Shown here piece by piece: positions 30,497 through 38,095 of a stretch of DNA of 64,000 bases. The DNA is taken from assembly GCA_028688905.1 (NCBI GenBank), contig JAQTXH010000001.1, positions 420,156 to 484,155 on the forward strand, given 5' to 3'. The notes below the pieces were generated by a model. The model was not told the DNA's origin, ran no database searches, and worked only from the letters and a program-made list of their open reading frames with translations. The stretch is from Acidiphilium sp. GTDB taxonomy: Bacteria; Pseudomonadota; Alphaproteobacteria; Acetobacterales; Acetobacteraceae. The position numbers were made by a program, and so were the translations under genes. The stretch's first letter is position 1; every line of letters starts with the position of its first letter.

Positions 30497-30729
30497 TCAG
30501 GATATTTTACGGAACGTGGCACCAAAAGGCCGGTTATTCTGTTTATGTGGCGGTCGGCATCGTTCTCAAATTTTTACAGTGTACCAATAGCTGCCGAGTC
30601 GGACTTCGTGGGGTGGCGAGGGTTCTCTAATCCGCATAATCAAAAAAATGGTTGGTATTATTGGATGTTTCACGATTTATGGGCTGTTTTTGCACTCCGT
30701 TGTTGACGCGCGGATGCGCTGAACGCTAC

Positions 30730-31464
30730 GTGCTGATCGTGTCGAACACTACAATCCCGTTACCGACCATCCGAATCCGTGGCCGTTCGTTCATGGCGCT
30801 GATCGTGGTGCCCGAACCGCCGTTTGAGGCGTGGCTGGCGGCTCTCGACCAGCAAATGGCCCGTTCGGCGGGGTTTTTTGAGGGTCGGCCGGTCGTGGTC
30901 AATCTGGCGGCGATGGCCGAGACCGATGATGACCCGGCGAGCGTGCTGGCCGCCCTTGAAGCGCGGGATTTGCGGATCATCGGCGTCGAAGGCGTCGAAA
31001 TGGCGTTGCTGCGCGGCACACCGTGGTTTGGTGCCACGCTGGCTGCTCCTGGACGCGAGGGTAAGCCCGATAAATTCATCGATGTGCCGGAAACCCCGAT
31101 TGCGGCCGAGCCGGTGGAGACAGCGCCGATGCGGCGACCTGCGCTGCTGGTCAACCGGGCGGTCCGGTCTGGGCAGTCGGTGGTGTTCGAGGAAGGCGAT
31201 GTCACGGTGATCGGGCCGGTCTCGTCTGGGGCGGAGATTATCGCCGGTGGGTCGATCCATGTTTACGGCACGCTGCGCGGCCGGGCGGTGGCCGGGCTGC
31301 AAGGCGGGGCGGACGCTCGAATTTTTTGCACAAAACTGGCAGCGGAATTGCTCGCGATCGATGGATTGTATCGTACCGCCGATCATTGGGGCGATGGGTT
31401 GCAAGGTCGTGCCGTGCAGATCTGGCTGGACGACAAGGAATTGCGCCTCGCGGCGCTGGATTAG
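30730..31464 (+). CDS. minC: Septum site-determining protein MinC
   Basis: Inhibitor of FtsZ assembly, recruited to the membrane by MinD. The N-terminal domain begins near IRIRGRSFMALIVVPE; the C-terminal beta-helix domain shows RSGQSVVFEEGDVTVIGPVSSGAEI and GSIHVYGTLRGRAVAG, diagnostic of MinC. The start is unclear: in-frame GTG at 30730 and 30739 and TTG at 30652 lack a good ribosome site. A TTGACG box at 30703-30708 with a poor -10 would make a GTG start nearly leaderless. About 244 residues; minD follows after 10 bp. Confidence 0.92.
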   Translation: MLIVSNTTIPLPTIRIRGRSFMALIVVPEPPFEAWLAALDQQMARSAGFFEGRPVVVNLAAMAETDDDPASVLAALEARDLRIIGVEGVEMALLRGTPWFGATLAAPGREGKPDKFIDVPETPIAAEPVETAPMRRPALLVNRAVRSGQSVVFEEGDVTVIGPVSSGAEIIAGGSIHVYGTLRGRAVAGLQGGADARIFCTKLAAELLAIDGLYRTADHWGDGLQGRAVQIWLDDKELRLAALD

Positions 31465-31474
31465 GGGACAAGGT

Positions 31475-32290
31475 ATGGCGAAGGTTCTGGTCGTTACATC
31501 GGGCAAGGGCGGGGTCGGCAAAACGACATCGTCGGCCGCCCTGGGTGCCGCGCTGGCCCAGGCGGGAAAAAACGTGGTGGTGGTCGATTTCGACGTTGGT
31601 TTGCGCAACCTGGATTTGATCATGGGGGCCGAACGCCGGGTGGTGTTCGACCTGGTGAACGTGGTGCAGGGCGATGCCAAGCTCGCGCAGGCGCTGATCC
31701 GTGATAAGCGGGTGGAAACCCTCTCGCTGCTGCCGGCTTCACAAACCCGCGACAAGGATGCGTTGACGCCCGAGGGAATCGAGCGGGTGATCAACGAGTT
31801 GCGCGAGAAATTCGACTGGATTGTGTGTGATAGCCCGGCGGGAATCGAGCGCGGGGCGACATTGGCGATGCGCCACGCCGATCTGGCGGTGGTGGTGACC
31901 AATCCTGAGGTTTCATCGGTGCGCGATGCTGACCGTATCATCGGCATTCTCGATTCCAAGACGGCGAAGGCCGAGGCGGGCGAGCAGATCGAGAAGCATT
32001 TGTTGCTGACCCGCTATGACGCCGGCAGGGCAGCACGGGGCGAGATGCTCAAGATCGAGGATGTGTTGGAGATTCTGGCGATTCCGCTGCTCGGCATCAT
32101 TCCCGACAGTGAGGACGTGTTGCGCGCCTCGAACGTGGGTTGTCCGGTGACGCTGCATAATCCGGCTTCGGCACCGGCGCGAGCCTATGCCGAGGCGGCG
32201 CGGCGCTTGATGGGCGAGATGGTGGATGTGACCCTGCCGATCGAGAAAAAAACCCTGATGGGCCGGCTGTTTGGCTGGAAAGTCGCATGA
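31475..32290 (+). CDS. minD: Septum site-determining protein MinD
   Basis: Membrane-associated ATPase driving Min oscillation, 271 residues. It begins [18 protein letters not shown] with the deviant Walker A lysine, and has [18 protein letters not shown] and [15 protein letters not shown]. The amphipathic membrane-targeting helix is at the extreme C-terminus. GGGGACAAGG precedes the ATG. Overlaps minE by 4 bp. Confidence 0.97.
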   Translation: MAKVLVVTSGKGGVGKTTSSAALGAALAQAGKNVVVVDFDVGLRNLDLIMGAERRVVFDLVNVVQGDAKLAQALIRDKRVETLSLLPASQTRDKDALTPEGIERVINELREKFDWIVCDSPAGIERGATLAMRHADLAVVVTNPEVSSVRDADRIIGILDSKTAKAEAGEQIEKHLLLTRYDAGRAARGEMLKIEDVLEILAIPLLGIIPDSEDVLRASNVGCPVTLHNPASAPARAYAEAARRLMGEMVDVTLPIEKKTLMGRLFGWKVA

Positions 32291-32547
32291 GCATCTTCGG
32301 ATTTTTTACCCGCACCCGCACCGCGCCGGTGGCGCGGGAACGGTTGCAATTATTGCTTGCGCACGAACGGTCGTTGTCCGGCAAGTCTGATCTGGCGGTG
32401 ATTTTGCGTGAAGAGATTCTGGCGGTGATCGCCAAACACATCACGATCGACCGCGAGAAGGTGAAGGTGAAACTCGACCGCGACGGCACGATTTCGACTC
32501 TGGAGATCGACATTGAAATGCCGGAAGTGGTGGCGGTGAAAACCTGA
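32287..32547 (+). CDS. minE: Cell division topological specificity factor MinE
   Basis: 86-residue partner of MinD that stimulates its ATPase and clears MinCD from mid-cell. N-terminal MSIFGFF membrane-targeting segment, the anti-MinCD helix [14 protein letters not shown], and the C-terminal dimerisation domain [13 protein letters not shown]. Last gene of minCDE. Confidence 0.96.
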   Translation: MSIFGFFTRTRTAPVARERLQLLLAHERSLSGKSDLAVILREEILAVIAKHITIDREKVKVKLDRDGTISTLEIDIEMPEVVAVKT

Positions 32548-32578
32548 TTTTACCGTAATGATCAAGGGTTTTCCTTAT

Positions 32579-32596
32579 TCTTTTTCGCGAAAAAGA
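32579..32596. other. Perfect 18-bp palindrome after minE
   Basis: TCTTTTTCGCGAAAAAGA is fully self-complementary and lies 31 bp after the minE stop. It could help end minCDE transcripts, but the stem is AT-rich and no clean T run follows. Confidence 0.3.
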
Positions 32597-32681
32597 GGGC
32601 TTTGTTGATATCTTGCCGTGCCAGTTTCATGGCACCTTGATGACCGCGCCGGGTTCAGCTAGACCCCGTTGCACGCGTGAT

Positions 32682-32757
32682 GCCCAGGTAGCTCAGTTGG
32701 TAGAGCATGCGACTGAAAATCGCAGTGTCGGTGGTTCGATTCCGCCCCTGGGCACCA
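32682..32757 (+). tRNA. tRNA-Phe (GAA)
   Basis: 76 nt. Acceptor GCCCAGG pairs with CCTGGGC, anticodon stem TGCGA/TCGCA encloses loop CTGAAAA with anticodon GAA, and the T arm GGTGG-TTCGATT-CCGCC is intact. The terminal CCA is encoded (32755-32757). Confidence 0.97.
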
Positions 32758-32759
32758 TT

Positions 32760-32783
32760 TTAGAGGGTGATTTAGAGGGTGAT
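32760..32783. repeat. 12-bp tandem duplication after tRNA-Phe
   Basis: TTAGAGGGTGAT occurs twice head to tail (32760-32771, 32772-32783), two bases after the tRNA CCA end. Probably a slippage duplication; no copy was seen elsewhere nearby. Confidence 0.6.
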
Positions 32784-32886
32784 CGCCGGAGCCGTGAATC
32801 ACCCGTGAAAACAAAGAACCAGTTCGATCCGGTCGCCACCGCCGCATCGTAATCAATTGTTAATTCGTCCATGCGACACTTCGGTC

Positions 32887-33567
32887 ATGGACAATTCAGG
32901 TTTCGATCCAACCGACTATTGGCAACGGCGTTATCAGGCGGGGGGCACCTCAGGTGCCGGTTCGCGTGGCCGGCTCGCCGATTTTAAGGCTGCGGTGGTG
33001 AACGCGCTTGTCGCGGCAAACTCTATCGACTCGATCATTGATCTCGGCTGTGGCGACGGTGTGCAGATGGCAATGCTGGGCGCAAAAGGTCAGACCGGTT
33101 CCGGTCGTTCCGATCCCCATTATCTCGGTGTCGACGTGTCGCCCGAAGCGCTCGCATTATGCCGCGCGCTTGCAGGGGTAAATCCGCGCCGTCGCTTCAT
33201 CGGATGGGCCGACTTTGTGGCGCAGCAACCGAACCATACTGCCGATCTCGCGCTCTCGATGGATGTCATTTACCATCTCACCGATGACAACGTGTTCCAG
33301 GATTATCTCGATCACCTGTTCGGTTGTGCGCGGCGGTTCGTGCTGATTTATGCGAGCAATATCGACGCACGAACACCGGATATCCACGTCAGACACCGGC
33401 GTTTTACCGACCAGATCCGTCAATATCACCCCGCGTGGCGATTGGCGGCACTGCTGCCGAACCGTTTTGGCTTCGACCAGTCCCGCCCGAACGAGACAAG
33501 CTTTGCCGATTTTCATGTCTACACACCGTTGAATGAGGGCGTCGTTGTGACAGTTCCACCAACTTGA
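32887..33567 (+). CDS. Class I SAM-dependent methyltransferase
   Basis: Putative methyltransferase of 226 residues. Motif I is IIDLGCGDGVQMAML, followed by YLGVDVSPEALALCRALA (the acidic ribose-binding position) and DLALSMDVIYHLTDD. The target is unknown. Start at ATG 32887 (MDNSGFDP); a TTG at 32857 is also in frame. Its stop overlaps the TTG start of the next gene (TTGA). This pair and the following glycosyltransferase are less GC-rich than the flanks and look accessory. Confidence 0.8.
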   Translation: MDNSGFDPTDYWQRRYQAGGTSGAGSRGRLADFKAAVVNALVAANSIDSIIDLGCGDGVQMAMLGAKGQTGSGRSDPHYLGVDVSPEALALCRALAGVNPRRRFIGWADFVAQQPNHTADLALSMDVIYHLTDDNVFQDYLDHLFGCARRFVLIYASNIDARTPDIHVRHRRFTDQIRQYHPAWRLAALLPNRFGFDQSRPNETSFADFHVYTPLNEGVVVTVPPT

Positions 33568-34328
33568 TCGCGCAATCCCGCGATTGGATTGCCGAGGCCG
33601 CCGCCATCGCCGAAAGCGCGCATGAATGGGCAGAACGGTTCCGCACGGCACCATTCGTCAACAATAACGGTATGGCTCCCGACACCGCTTTCTATCTCTA
33701 CTACTGGGTACGCGAAATTTCACCCAAACTGATCGTTGAATCCGGCACTTGGCGTGGCTTCAGCACCTGGGTTATGCGTGAAGCAGCACCTGCGGCGAAA
33801 ATTATCAGCCTCGACCCAATCTTTGCGCTCGGTCACTGTCTTGACTCGGCAAAAATCGGCTCGGGATACTGGCCAACCGATCTTGAGCGCACCGGCACCG
33901 ATTTTTCTTGCTGCGATTTCGAATTCCTGGCCAAACCAGCACCGTCTCTGGTGTTGTTCGACGATCACCAGAACAAAATCCACCGGTTGCAGCAGGCAAT
34001 CCAAAAAGGCTTTCAGCATATAATATTTGACGATAATCTGCCTGGGCAGGCGACGCACCAGACATTTTTTCACTACATGCAGAACCCGGACATCAAGGCA
34101 TGGATGGAGAAAATCGTCGAACGGTTCGAAATTTTCCCGCCGCTCTGGGATACAATGGCTGGGATGCGCAACGAAACCTTCGTTCCGGGACTGAATATTC
34201 CGCGAGATCCGGCTCTTGCCTGTCTCGACACGACCCACCAGCCCCGTAGCGGCTACACGTGGCTTACCTATGTGAAAATCAAGGATGCAGCCCTGCGTGT
34301 GCCAAATGTCAACGCCCCGACCGAATAA
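33564..34328 (+). CDS. Methyltransferase-like protein (TylF/cephalosporin hydroxylase-like fold)
   Basis: 254 residues starting at TTG 33564, coupled to the preceding methyltransferase. It has the segment LIVESGTWRGFSTWVM resembling motif I of Rossmann-fold methyltransferases, then KIISLDPIFAL and SLVLFDDHQN with the acidic residues expected near SAM or a metal. Such proteins are common in glycan and natural-product clusters. The catalytic role is not established by sequence. Converges with the glycosyltransferase gene 30 bp downstream. Confidence 0.65.
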   Translation: MIAQSRDWIAEAAAIAESAHEWAERFRTAPFVNNNGMAPDTAFYLYYWVREISPKLIVESGTWRGFSTWVMREAAPAAKIISLDPIFALGHCLDSAKIGSGYWPTDLERTGTDFSCCDFEFLAKPAPSLVLFDDHQNKIHRLQQAIQKGFQHIIFDDNLPGQATHQTFFHYMQNPDIKAWMEKIVERFEIFPPLWDTMAGMRNETFVPGLNIPRDPALACLDTTHQPRSGYTWLTYVKIKDAALRVPNVNAPTE

Positions 34329-34358
34329 CCGGGTTTTTATCGATCGGATTGAGCGAGT

Positions 34359-35354
34359 TCACATTGTGAGTGACCACTTGCAGATCAGGTGGGGGGGGCA
34401 CTCGTTCAACAATGTGCTCACGGTAGCGATCTGCCGATTCAGCGAAAAATTATCGCAAACATACTCCCGCCACCGTTTCGGCTGTGCCGCGCAAATCATC
34501 GCCGCAGCCTCATCGACTGTGCCGAACAGGATCGATTGGGGCCAGATTGCCGCAGCGCCAGGATGATCGAACACGGATATATCGCAGCCTGACAAGGCTG
34601 CCTCGGCAATGGCATAGCCAAAGCTTTCATGCAGGCTGGTATGGAGCAAGACGCCATTTTCGGCGTGCCATGCCGGTATATCGGCTTGGGAAATCCGTCC
34701 CTCCCAGCAGATTGCATCCTGTAAATTCAGCCGCTTCGCCAGATGCATGAATGATTCATGCGCCAACGCTTCGCCGCCCATGCCGCACAGGCTGAGATGG
34801 AACCTCGGATCGCGGCTCCGCAGTTTTGCGAGAACCTGCAACGCAAGCGTCGGGTTCTTGCGTAGTGTCATCAGGCCGCACCAGCCGACGCGGTATCTGT
34901 TCCAGGTTTTCGCCGCCTTGAAACGTTCCGTGTCGACCCCGTTGAGCACGAGGTGCAACCGGCTCGTAAACGGAATTTCCGGGGCGGCGGCCAGCACGCG
35001 CTCGCGCATATCGGGGCTGACCACGATCACGTCATCCACCTTCGCCCAGGCCGTGTTTGCAACATGCGGCGTCTCGGTCGCCTCGATCCGGTGGACGCGG
35101 ACGATCACGCGCCGACCGCCGAAATCCGTGGTCCCGATCATCGCCGGAAATGGCGGCCAGCAGAATTCGAACCAAAGCGCGTCCCGTGATGGATCATCGG
35201 TCCAGGCCAGGGCAGCCTCCAGAACGGCAGGCCCGCTAACCGTGAATTTTTTGACCTCCCAGCCCGAAGCCGCCGGCAGGCGCGCGAGGATGTCGGCGGT
35301 GAAGTGATCCAGCGTCGGGAGTGTCATCATGGCGAGGCGGGGGGCGCGTTGCAT
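34359..35354 (-). CDS. Glycosyltransferase, GT-B fold (GT4-like)
   Basis: 331 residues. The C-terminal donor-binding half shows YRVGWCGLMTLRKNPTLALQ, FHLSLCGMGGE and the E-x7-E type motif HESFGYAIAEAALSG, as in retaining family 4 enzymes. An N-terminal acceptor half precedes it. No membrane segment. The donor and acceptor are unknown; with two methyltransferase-like neighbours it may decorate a surface glycan. ATG 35354 lacks a clear ribosome site; it is divergent from metZ with 90 bp between starts. Confidence 0.78.
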   Translation of the reverse strand: MQRAPRLAMMTLPTLDHFTADILARLPAASGWEVKKFTVSGPAVLEAALAWTDDPSRDALWFEFCWPPFPAMIGTTDFGGRRVIVRVHRIEATETPHVANTAWAKVDDVIVVSPDMRERVLAAAPEIPFTSRLHLVLNGVDTERFKAAKTWNRYRVGWCGLMTLRKNPTLALQVLAKLRSRDPRFHLSLCGMGGEALAHESFMHLAKRLNLQDAICWEGRISQADIPAWHAENGVLLHTSLHESFGYAIAEAALSGCDISVFDHPGAAAIWPQSILFGTVDEAAAMICAAQPKRWREYVCDNFSLNRQIATVSTLLNECPPHLICKWSLTM

Positions 35355-35410
35355 GATCAGTGTTTAACCGCCTGATCCGAACATCCGGTTAATTTATGTC
35401 TGACGCGTTT

Positions 35411-35438
35411 TTGCGTGCGGGCCAAACCGCGATATAAA
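35411..35438 (+). promoter_or_regulatory. metZ promoter implying a leaderless mRNA
   Basis: TTGCGT (35411-35416), 16-bp spacer, TATAAA (35433-35438). The expected start site, 6-7 bp after the -10, falls on the metZ ATG at 35445, and no Shine-Dalgarno is present. Confidence 0.5.
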
Positions 35439-35444
35439 CGCGTT

Positions 35445-36659
35445 ATGAACAAGCGCATCTTTCGCCCTGCCACCACCCTCGTCCACGCCGGCCAGGTCCG
35501 GTCCAATTTTGCGGAAAACGCCGAAGCGTTGTTCCTCACCTCCGGCTTTGTCTATGACGACGCCGAGCAGGCCGAGGCGACGTTCAAGGGCGAAGTTTCG
35601 CATTACCAGTATTCCCGCTTCGGCAATCCGACCGTTTCGATGCTCGAATCCAGGCTCGCCGCGATCGAGGGGGCGGAGGCATGCCGCGCCACCGCGACCG
35701 GCATGGCCGCGGTGCAGGCCGCGATGCTGTCCCACCTGAAAACCGGCGATCGGGTGGTGGCCTCGCGCGCCTTATTCGGCTCGTGTCATTGGATCGTTTC
35801 GACCTTGTTGCCGCGCTATGGCATCGAAACCGTGTTCGTCGATGGCGGCGATCTCACCGCCTGGGCCGCGGCCTTGGCCACCAAGACCGCGCTCGTTCTG
35901 CTCGAAACGCCATCCAACCCGATGCTCGACATCATCGATCTCCGCGCGGTGTGCGATCTGGCGCATACGTCCGGCGCGATCGTGGTGGTGGACAACGTCT
36001 TCGCCACCCCTTTGCTCCAGCGCCCGCTCGAATTCGGGGCCGATGTCGTGGTCTATTCCGCAACCAAGCATATGGATGGCCAGGGCCGCGTGCTCGGCGG
36101 GGCAGTGCTGGGCAGTAAGGCGTGGATCGAAAACACCCTGCAACCCTTCACCCGCAACACCGGGCCGGCGCTCTCGCCGTTCAACGCCTGGATCATTCTC
36201 AAGGGGTTGGAGACGATGGCGCTGCGGGTGGCGCAGTCCTGCCGGTCGGCCGCTGTCATTGCCGATCATCTGGCGGGGCAGAAGCATATCGCCCGCGCGC
36301 TCTATCCGTTCCGCGCCGACCACCCGCAATCGGCGCTCGCCCGCGCACAGATGAGCGATGGTGGCACCTTGGTCACCTTTGAACTCAAAGGCGGTAAACC
36401 CGCTGCGTTCCGATTCATGAACGCGCTCGAACTGATCGTGATCTCGAACAATCTGGGCGATTCCAAATCGATGATGACCCACCCGGCAACCACGACCCAT
36501 TCGAAAATATCCCCCGAGGACCGCGCTCAACTCGGCATTACCGAAGGCACGATCCGGTTTTCGGTCGGGCTGGAAGATGTCGCCGATCTGATCGACGACC
36601 TTGACGGCGCGCTCGCGGCACTCGATCAGCCCCGCGCCGTCGCGAGCGCCAACCGATAA
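35445..36659 (+). CDS. metZ: O-succinylhomoserine sulfhydrylase
   Basis: PLP enzyme of the Cys/Met metabolism family making homocysteine from O-succinylhomoserine and sulfide. 404 residues from MNKRIFRP. Features are SHYQYSRFGNPTVSMLE, ETPSNPMLDIIDL, and the Schiff-base lysine K208 in YSATKHMDGQGRVLGGA, whose DGQGR continuation favours MetZ over MetB/MetC. The C-terminal TTHSKISPEDRAQLGI is also characteristic. Starts directly at the predicted transcription start; a strong terminator follows. Confidence 0.93.
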   Translation: MNKRIFRPATTLVHAGQVRSNFAENAEALFLTSGFVYDDAEQAEATFKGEVSHYQYSRFGNPTVSMLESRLAAIEGAEACRATATGMAAVQAAMLSHLKTGDRVVASRALFGSCHWIVSTLLPRYGIETVFVDGGDLTAWAAALATKTALVLLETPSNPMLDIIDLRAVCDLAHTSGAIVVVDNVFATPLLQRPLEFGADVVVYSATKHMDGQGRVLGGAVLGSKAWIENTLQPFTRNTGPALSPFNAWIILKGLETMALRVAQSCRSAAVIADHLAGQKHIARALYPFRADHPQSALARAQMSDGGTLVTFELKGGKPAAFRFMNALELIVISNNLGDSKSMMTHPATTTHSKISPEDRAQLGITEGTIRFSVGLEDVADLIDDLDGALAALDQPRAVASANR

Positions 36660-36672
36660 GTTTCAGCCACTC

Positions 36673-36712
36673 AAAAGGCGTGATGATTTTGAGATCATCA
36701 CGCCTTTTTTTA
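36673..36712 (+). terminator. Rho-independent terminator of metZ
   Basis: AAAAGGCGTGATGAT (36673-36687) pairs perfectly with ATCATCACGCCTTTT (36694-36708) around the loop TTTGAG, and T's follow. It also has an A run on the other side, so it can serve the minus-strand small gene ending at 36729. Confidence 0.9.
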
Positions 36713-36728
36713 CCTCGGTTTTTTTAAC

Positions 36729-36959
36729 TCAGTGGTGACGATTGCGCGCGCAATACGGCTTGACCCAGTGCCCGTGATAGCGATGACGGGGTACAAAATG
36801 CGTGCCATGGCCGCAGTGGATGGCGACTGTCACTACCGGCATCGTTGCCGCCTGATGGGGTAGTGCAACCGGCCCGGACCGTTGCGCGGCACTGGCCGAC
36901 GCGCCGAACCCGGCCAGCGTCGCGCCAGCCAGGATTGCCGAAAGAAGAAAACGTGACAT
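36729..36959 (-). CDS. Small secreted His-rich protein, function unknown
   Basis: 76 residues. The first ~24 form a clear signal peptide (MSRFLLSAILAGATLAGFGASASA-like with cleavage after ASA). The mature part ends in a basic, His-rich tail with GHGTHFVPRHRYHGHW and a single Cys pair (IHCGHG, PYCARN), which could form a disulfide or bind metal. The family was not recognised. Stand-alone gene ending next to the metZ terminator. Confidence 0.6.
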   Translation of the reverse strand: MSRFLLSAILAGATLAGFGASASAAQRSGPVALPHQAATMPVVTVAIHCGHGTHFVPRHRYHGHWVKPYCARNRHH

Positions 36960-37125
36960 GACCGATTCTCCGGTAATTATTTTGTGAACCGTATGAATAC
37001 ACGTTGCCGTGATCTGCTGTCAAACCATGCCCGTACAGGCGCGCCGGGTTGGCGGGCGGCGGCGCGCGAAACAAAGACGAATTTCAACGGTCGTCCTTTA
37101 TGGTTGTTGGTATGATTTCAGCCGG

Positions 37126-37851
37126 TCAGGCGAGCGGTTCGATGCCGGCGGCGACGGGAGTGGCGATTTCGGTCAGGCGGTAGCCCACGCCGGGTTCGGT
37201 CACCAGGGAAAGGCCGGATTCCGCCAGTTTCCGGCGTAACTGACTGACGTAGATGCGCAGGTAAGCGATGTCCTCGGTGTGTGCCGGCCCCCAGACGGCG
37301 GTGAGAATCTGCCGGTGGGTGAGGACGCGGCCCTGATTGCGCACGAACAAGGCGAGCAGATTATACTGAATGCGCGTCAGGCCGAGATCGACCGGCTTGC
37401 CTTCGATCATCCGGCTCGCCGACCGGCGCTCCGGGTCGAGCGTCAAAACCCCGTTGGTCAGTTTCGGCACCATTTCGCCCGCTTGCGCAGTCAGGCGCAG
37501 CGCCGCACGAATCCGGGCCAACAACTCGCCGAGCGCGAACGGTTTTTCGACGTAATCATGCGCCCCGGCATCGAGGGCGGTTATTTTTTCGACCTCACGG
37601 TCGCGCGCCGAGAGAACGATCACCGGTACGGCGCAGAAGTCACGCAATTTGGCCAGAACCACCTGGCCATCCATATCCGGCAGACCAAGGTCGAGCAGCA
37701 CCAGATCCGGGGCGGCGGAGGCAGCGAGGCGCAGGGCTTCAGCCCCGGTTTCAGCCCGCAGGGCGGTATATCCGGCGGCTTCCAGCGCGGGCTTCAGGAA
37801 ACGGTGGATCTGCGGTTCATCATCCACCACCAGAATATTGCCGGTGATCAT
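37126..37851 (-). CDS. kdpE: KdpE response regulator
   Basis: OmpR/PhoB-type regulator of potassium uptake, 241 residues. Receiver domain with acidic pair DDE near residues 10-12, phosphoacceptor D54 in LVLLDLGLPDMDG and the conserved Lys in YVEKPFAL; winged-helix DNA-binding domain from about residue 130, ending LVTEPGVGYRL. Last gene of the kdp operon, separated from kdpD by a 244-bp gap that holds a structured repeat. Confidence 0.95.
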   Translation of the reverse strand: MITGNILVVDDEPQIHRFLKPALEAAGYTALRAETGAEALRLAASAAPDLVLLDLGLPDMDGQVVLAKLRDFCAVPVIVLSARDREVEKITALDAGAHDYVEKPFALGELLARIRAALRLTAQAGEMVPKLTNGVLTLDPERRSASRMIEGKPVDLGLTRIQYNLLALFVRNQGRVLTHRQILTAVWGPAHTEDIAYLRIYVSQLRRKLAESGLSLVTEPGVGYRLTEIATPVAAGIEPLA

Positions 37852-37880
37852 GCGGGGCGGCTGGGACTGGGGGTGGAAGA

Positions 37881-38070
37881 AGGCCAGGGGGCTCTGCCCC
37901 CTGGACCCCCGCTAAGGGCGCGGCCCTTAGAACCCTGGAGTTTCAGGCAAGAGGAGGGCTGTCCAGGCCAGAACGACGGAACCACCGAGGCAGCGCCCTC
38001 CTCTTGCCTGAAACTAGTGGATTCCAAAGGCTCCGCCTTTGGCTGGGTCGAGGGGCAGCGCCCCTCGCCT
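37881..38070. repeat. 190-bp multi-hairpin repeat, copy A (kdpD-kdpE gap)
   Basis: Same length and orientation as copy B at 43409-43598, about nine in ten positions identical by eye. Contains five inverted repeats: CCAGGGGGC/GCCCCCTGG, CTAAGGGC/GCCCTTAG, a central pair of 21-bp arms (37939-37959 with 37995-38015), CCAAAGGC/GCCTTTGG, and CGAGGGGC/GCCCCTCG. No reading frame is suggested; it looks like a transcribed, folding intergenic element. Confidence 0.9.
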
Positions 38071-38095
38071 TGCTTCACCCCGATCCCATCGCCCC

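Noticed and set aside
35355-35444. SAM-II riboswitch before metZ
   Set aside because: GTTTAACCG superficially resembles part of the motif, but the pseudoknot and GCTAAA segment are absent and the promoter maps downstream of it.
32682-35444. Integrative element at tRNA-Phe
   Set aside because: No integrase, transposase or direct repeat of the tRNA 3' end was found downstream.
36724-37074. Alternative 116-codon frame over the small secreted protein
   Set aside because: The overlapping 76-residue frame has a clear signal peptide, whereas this one has none.
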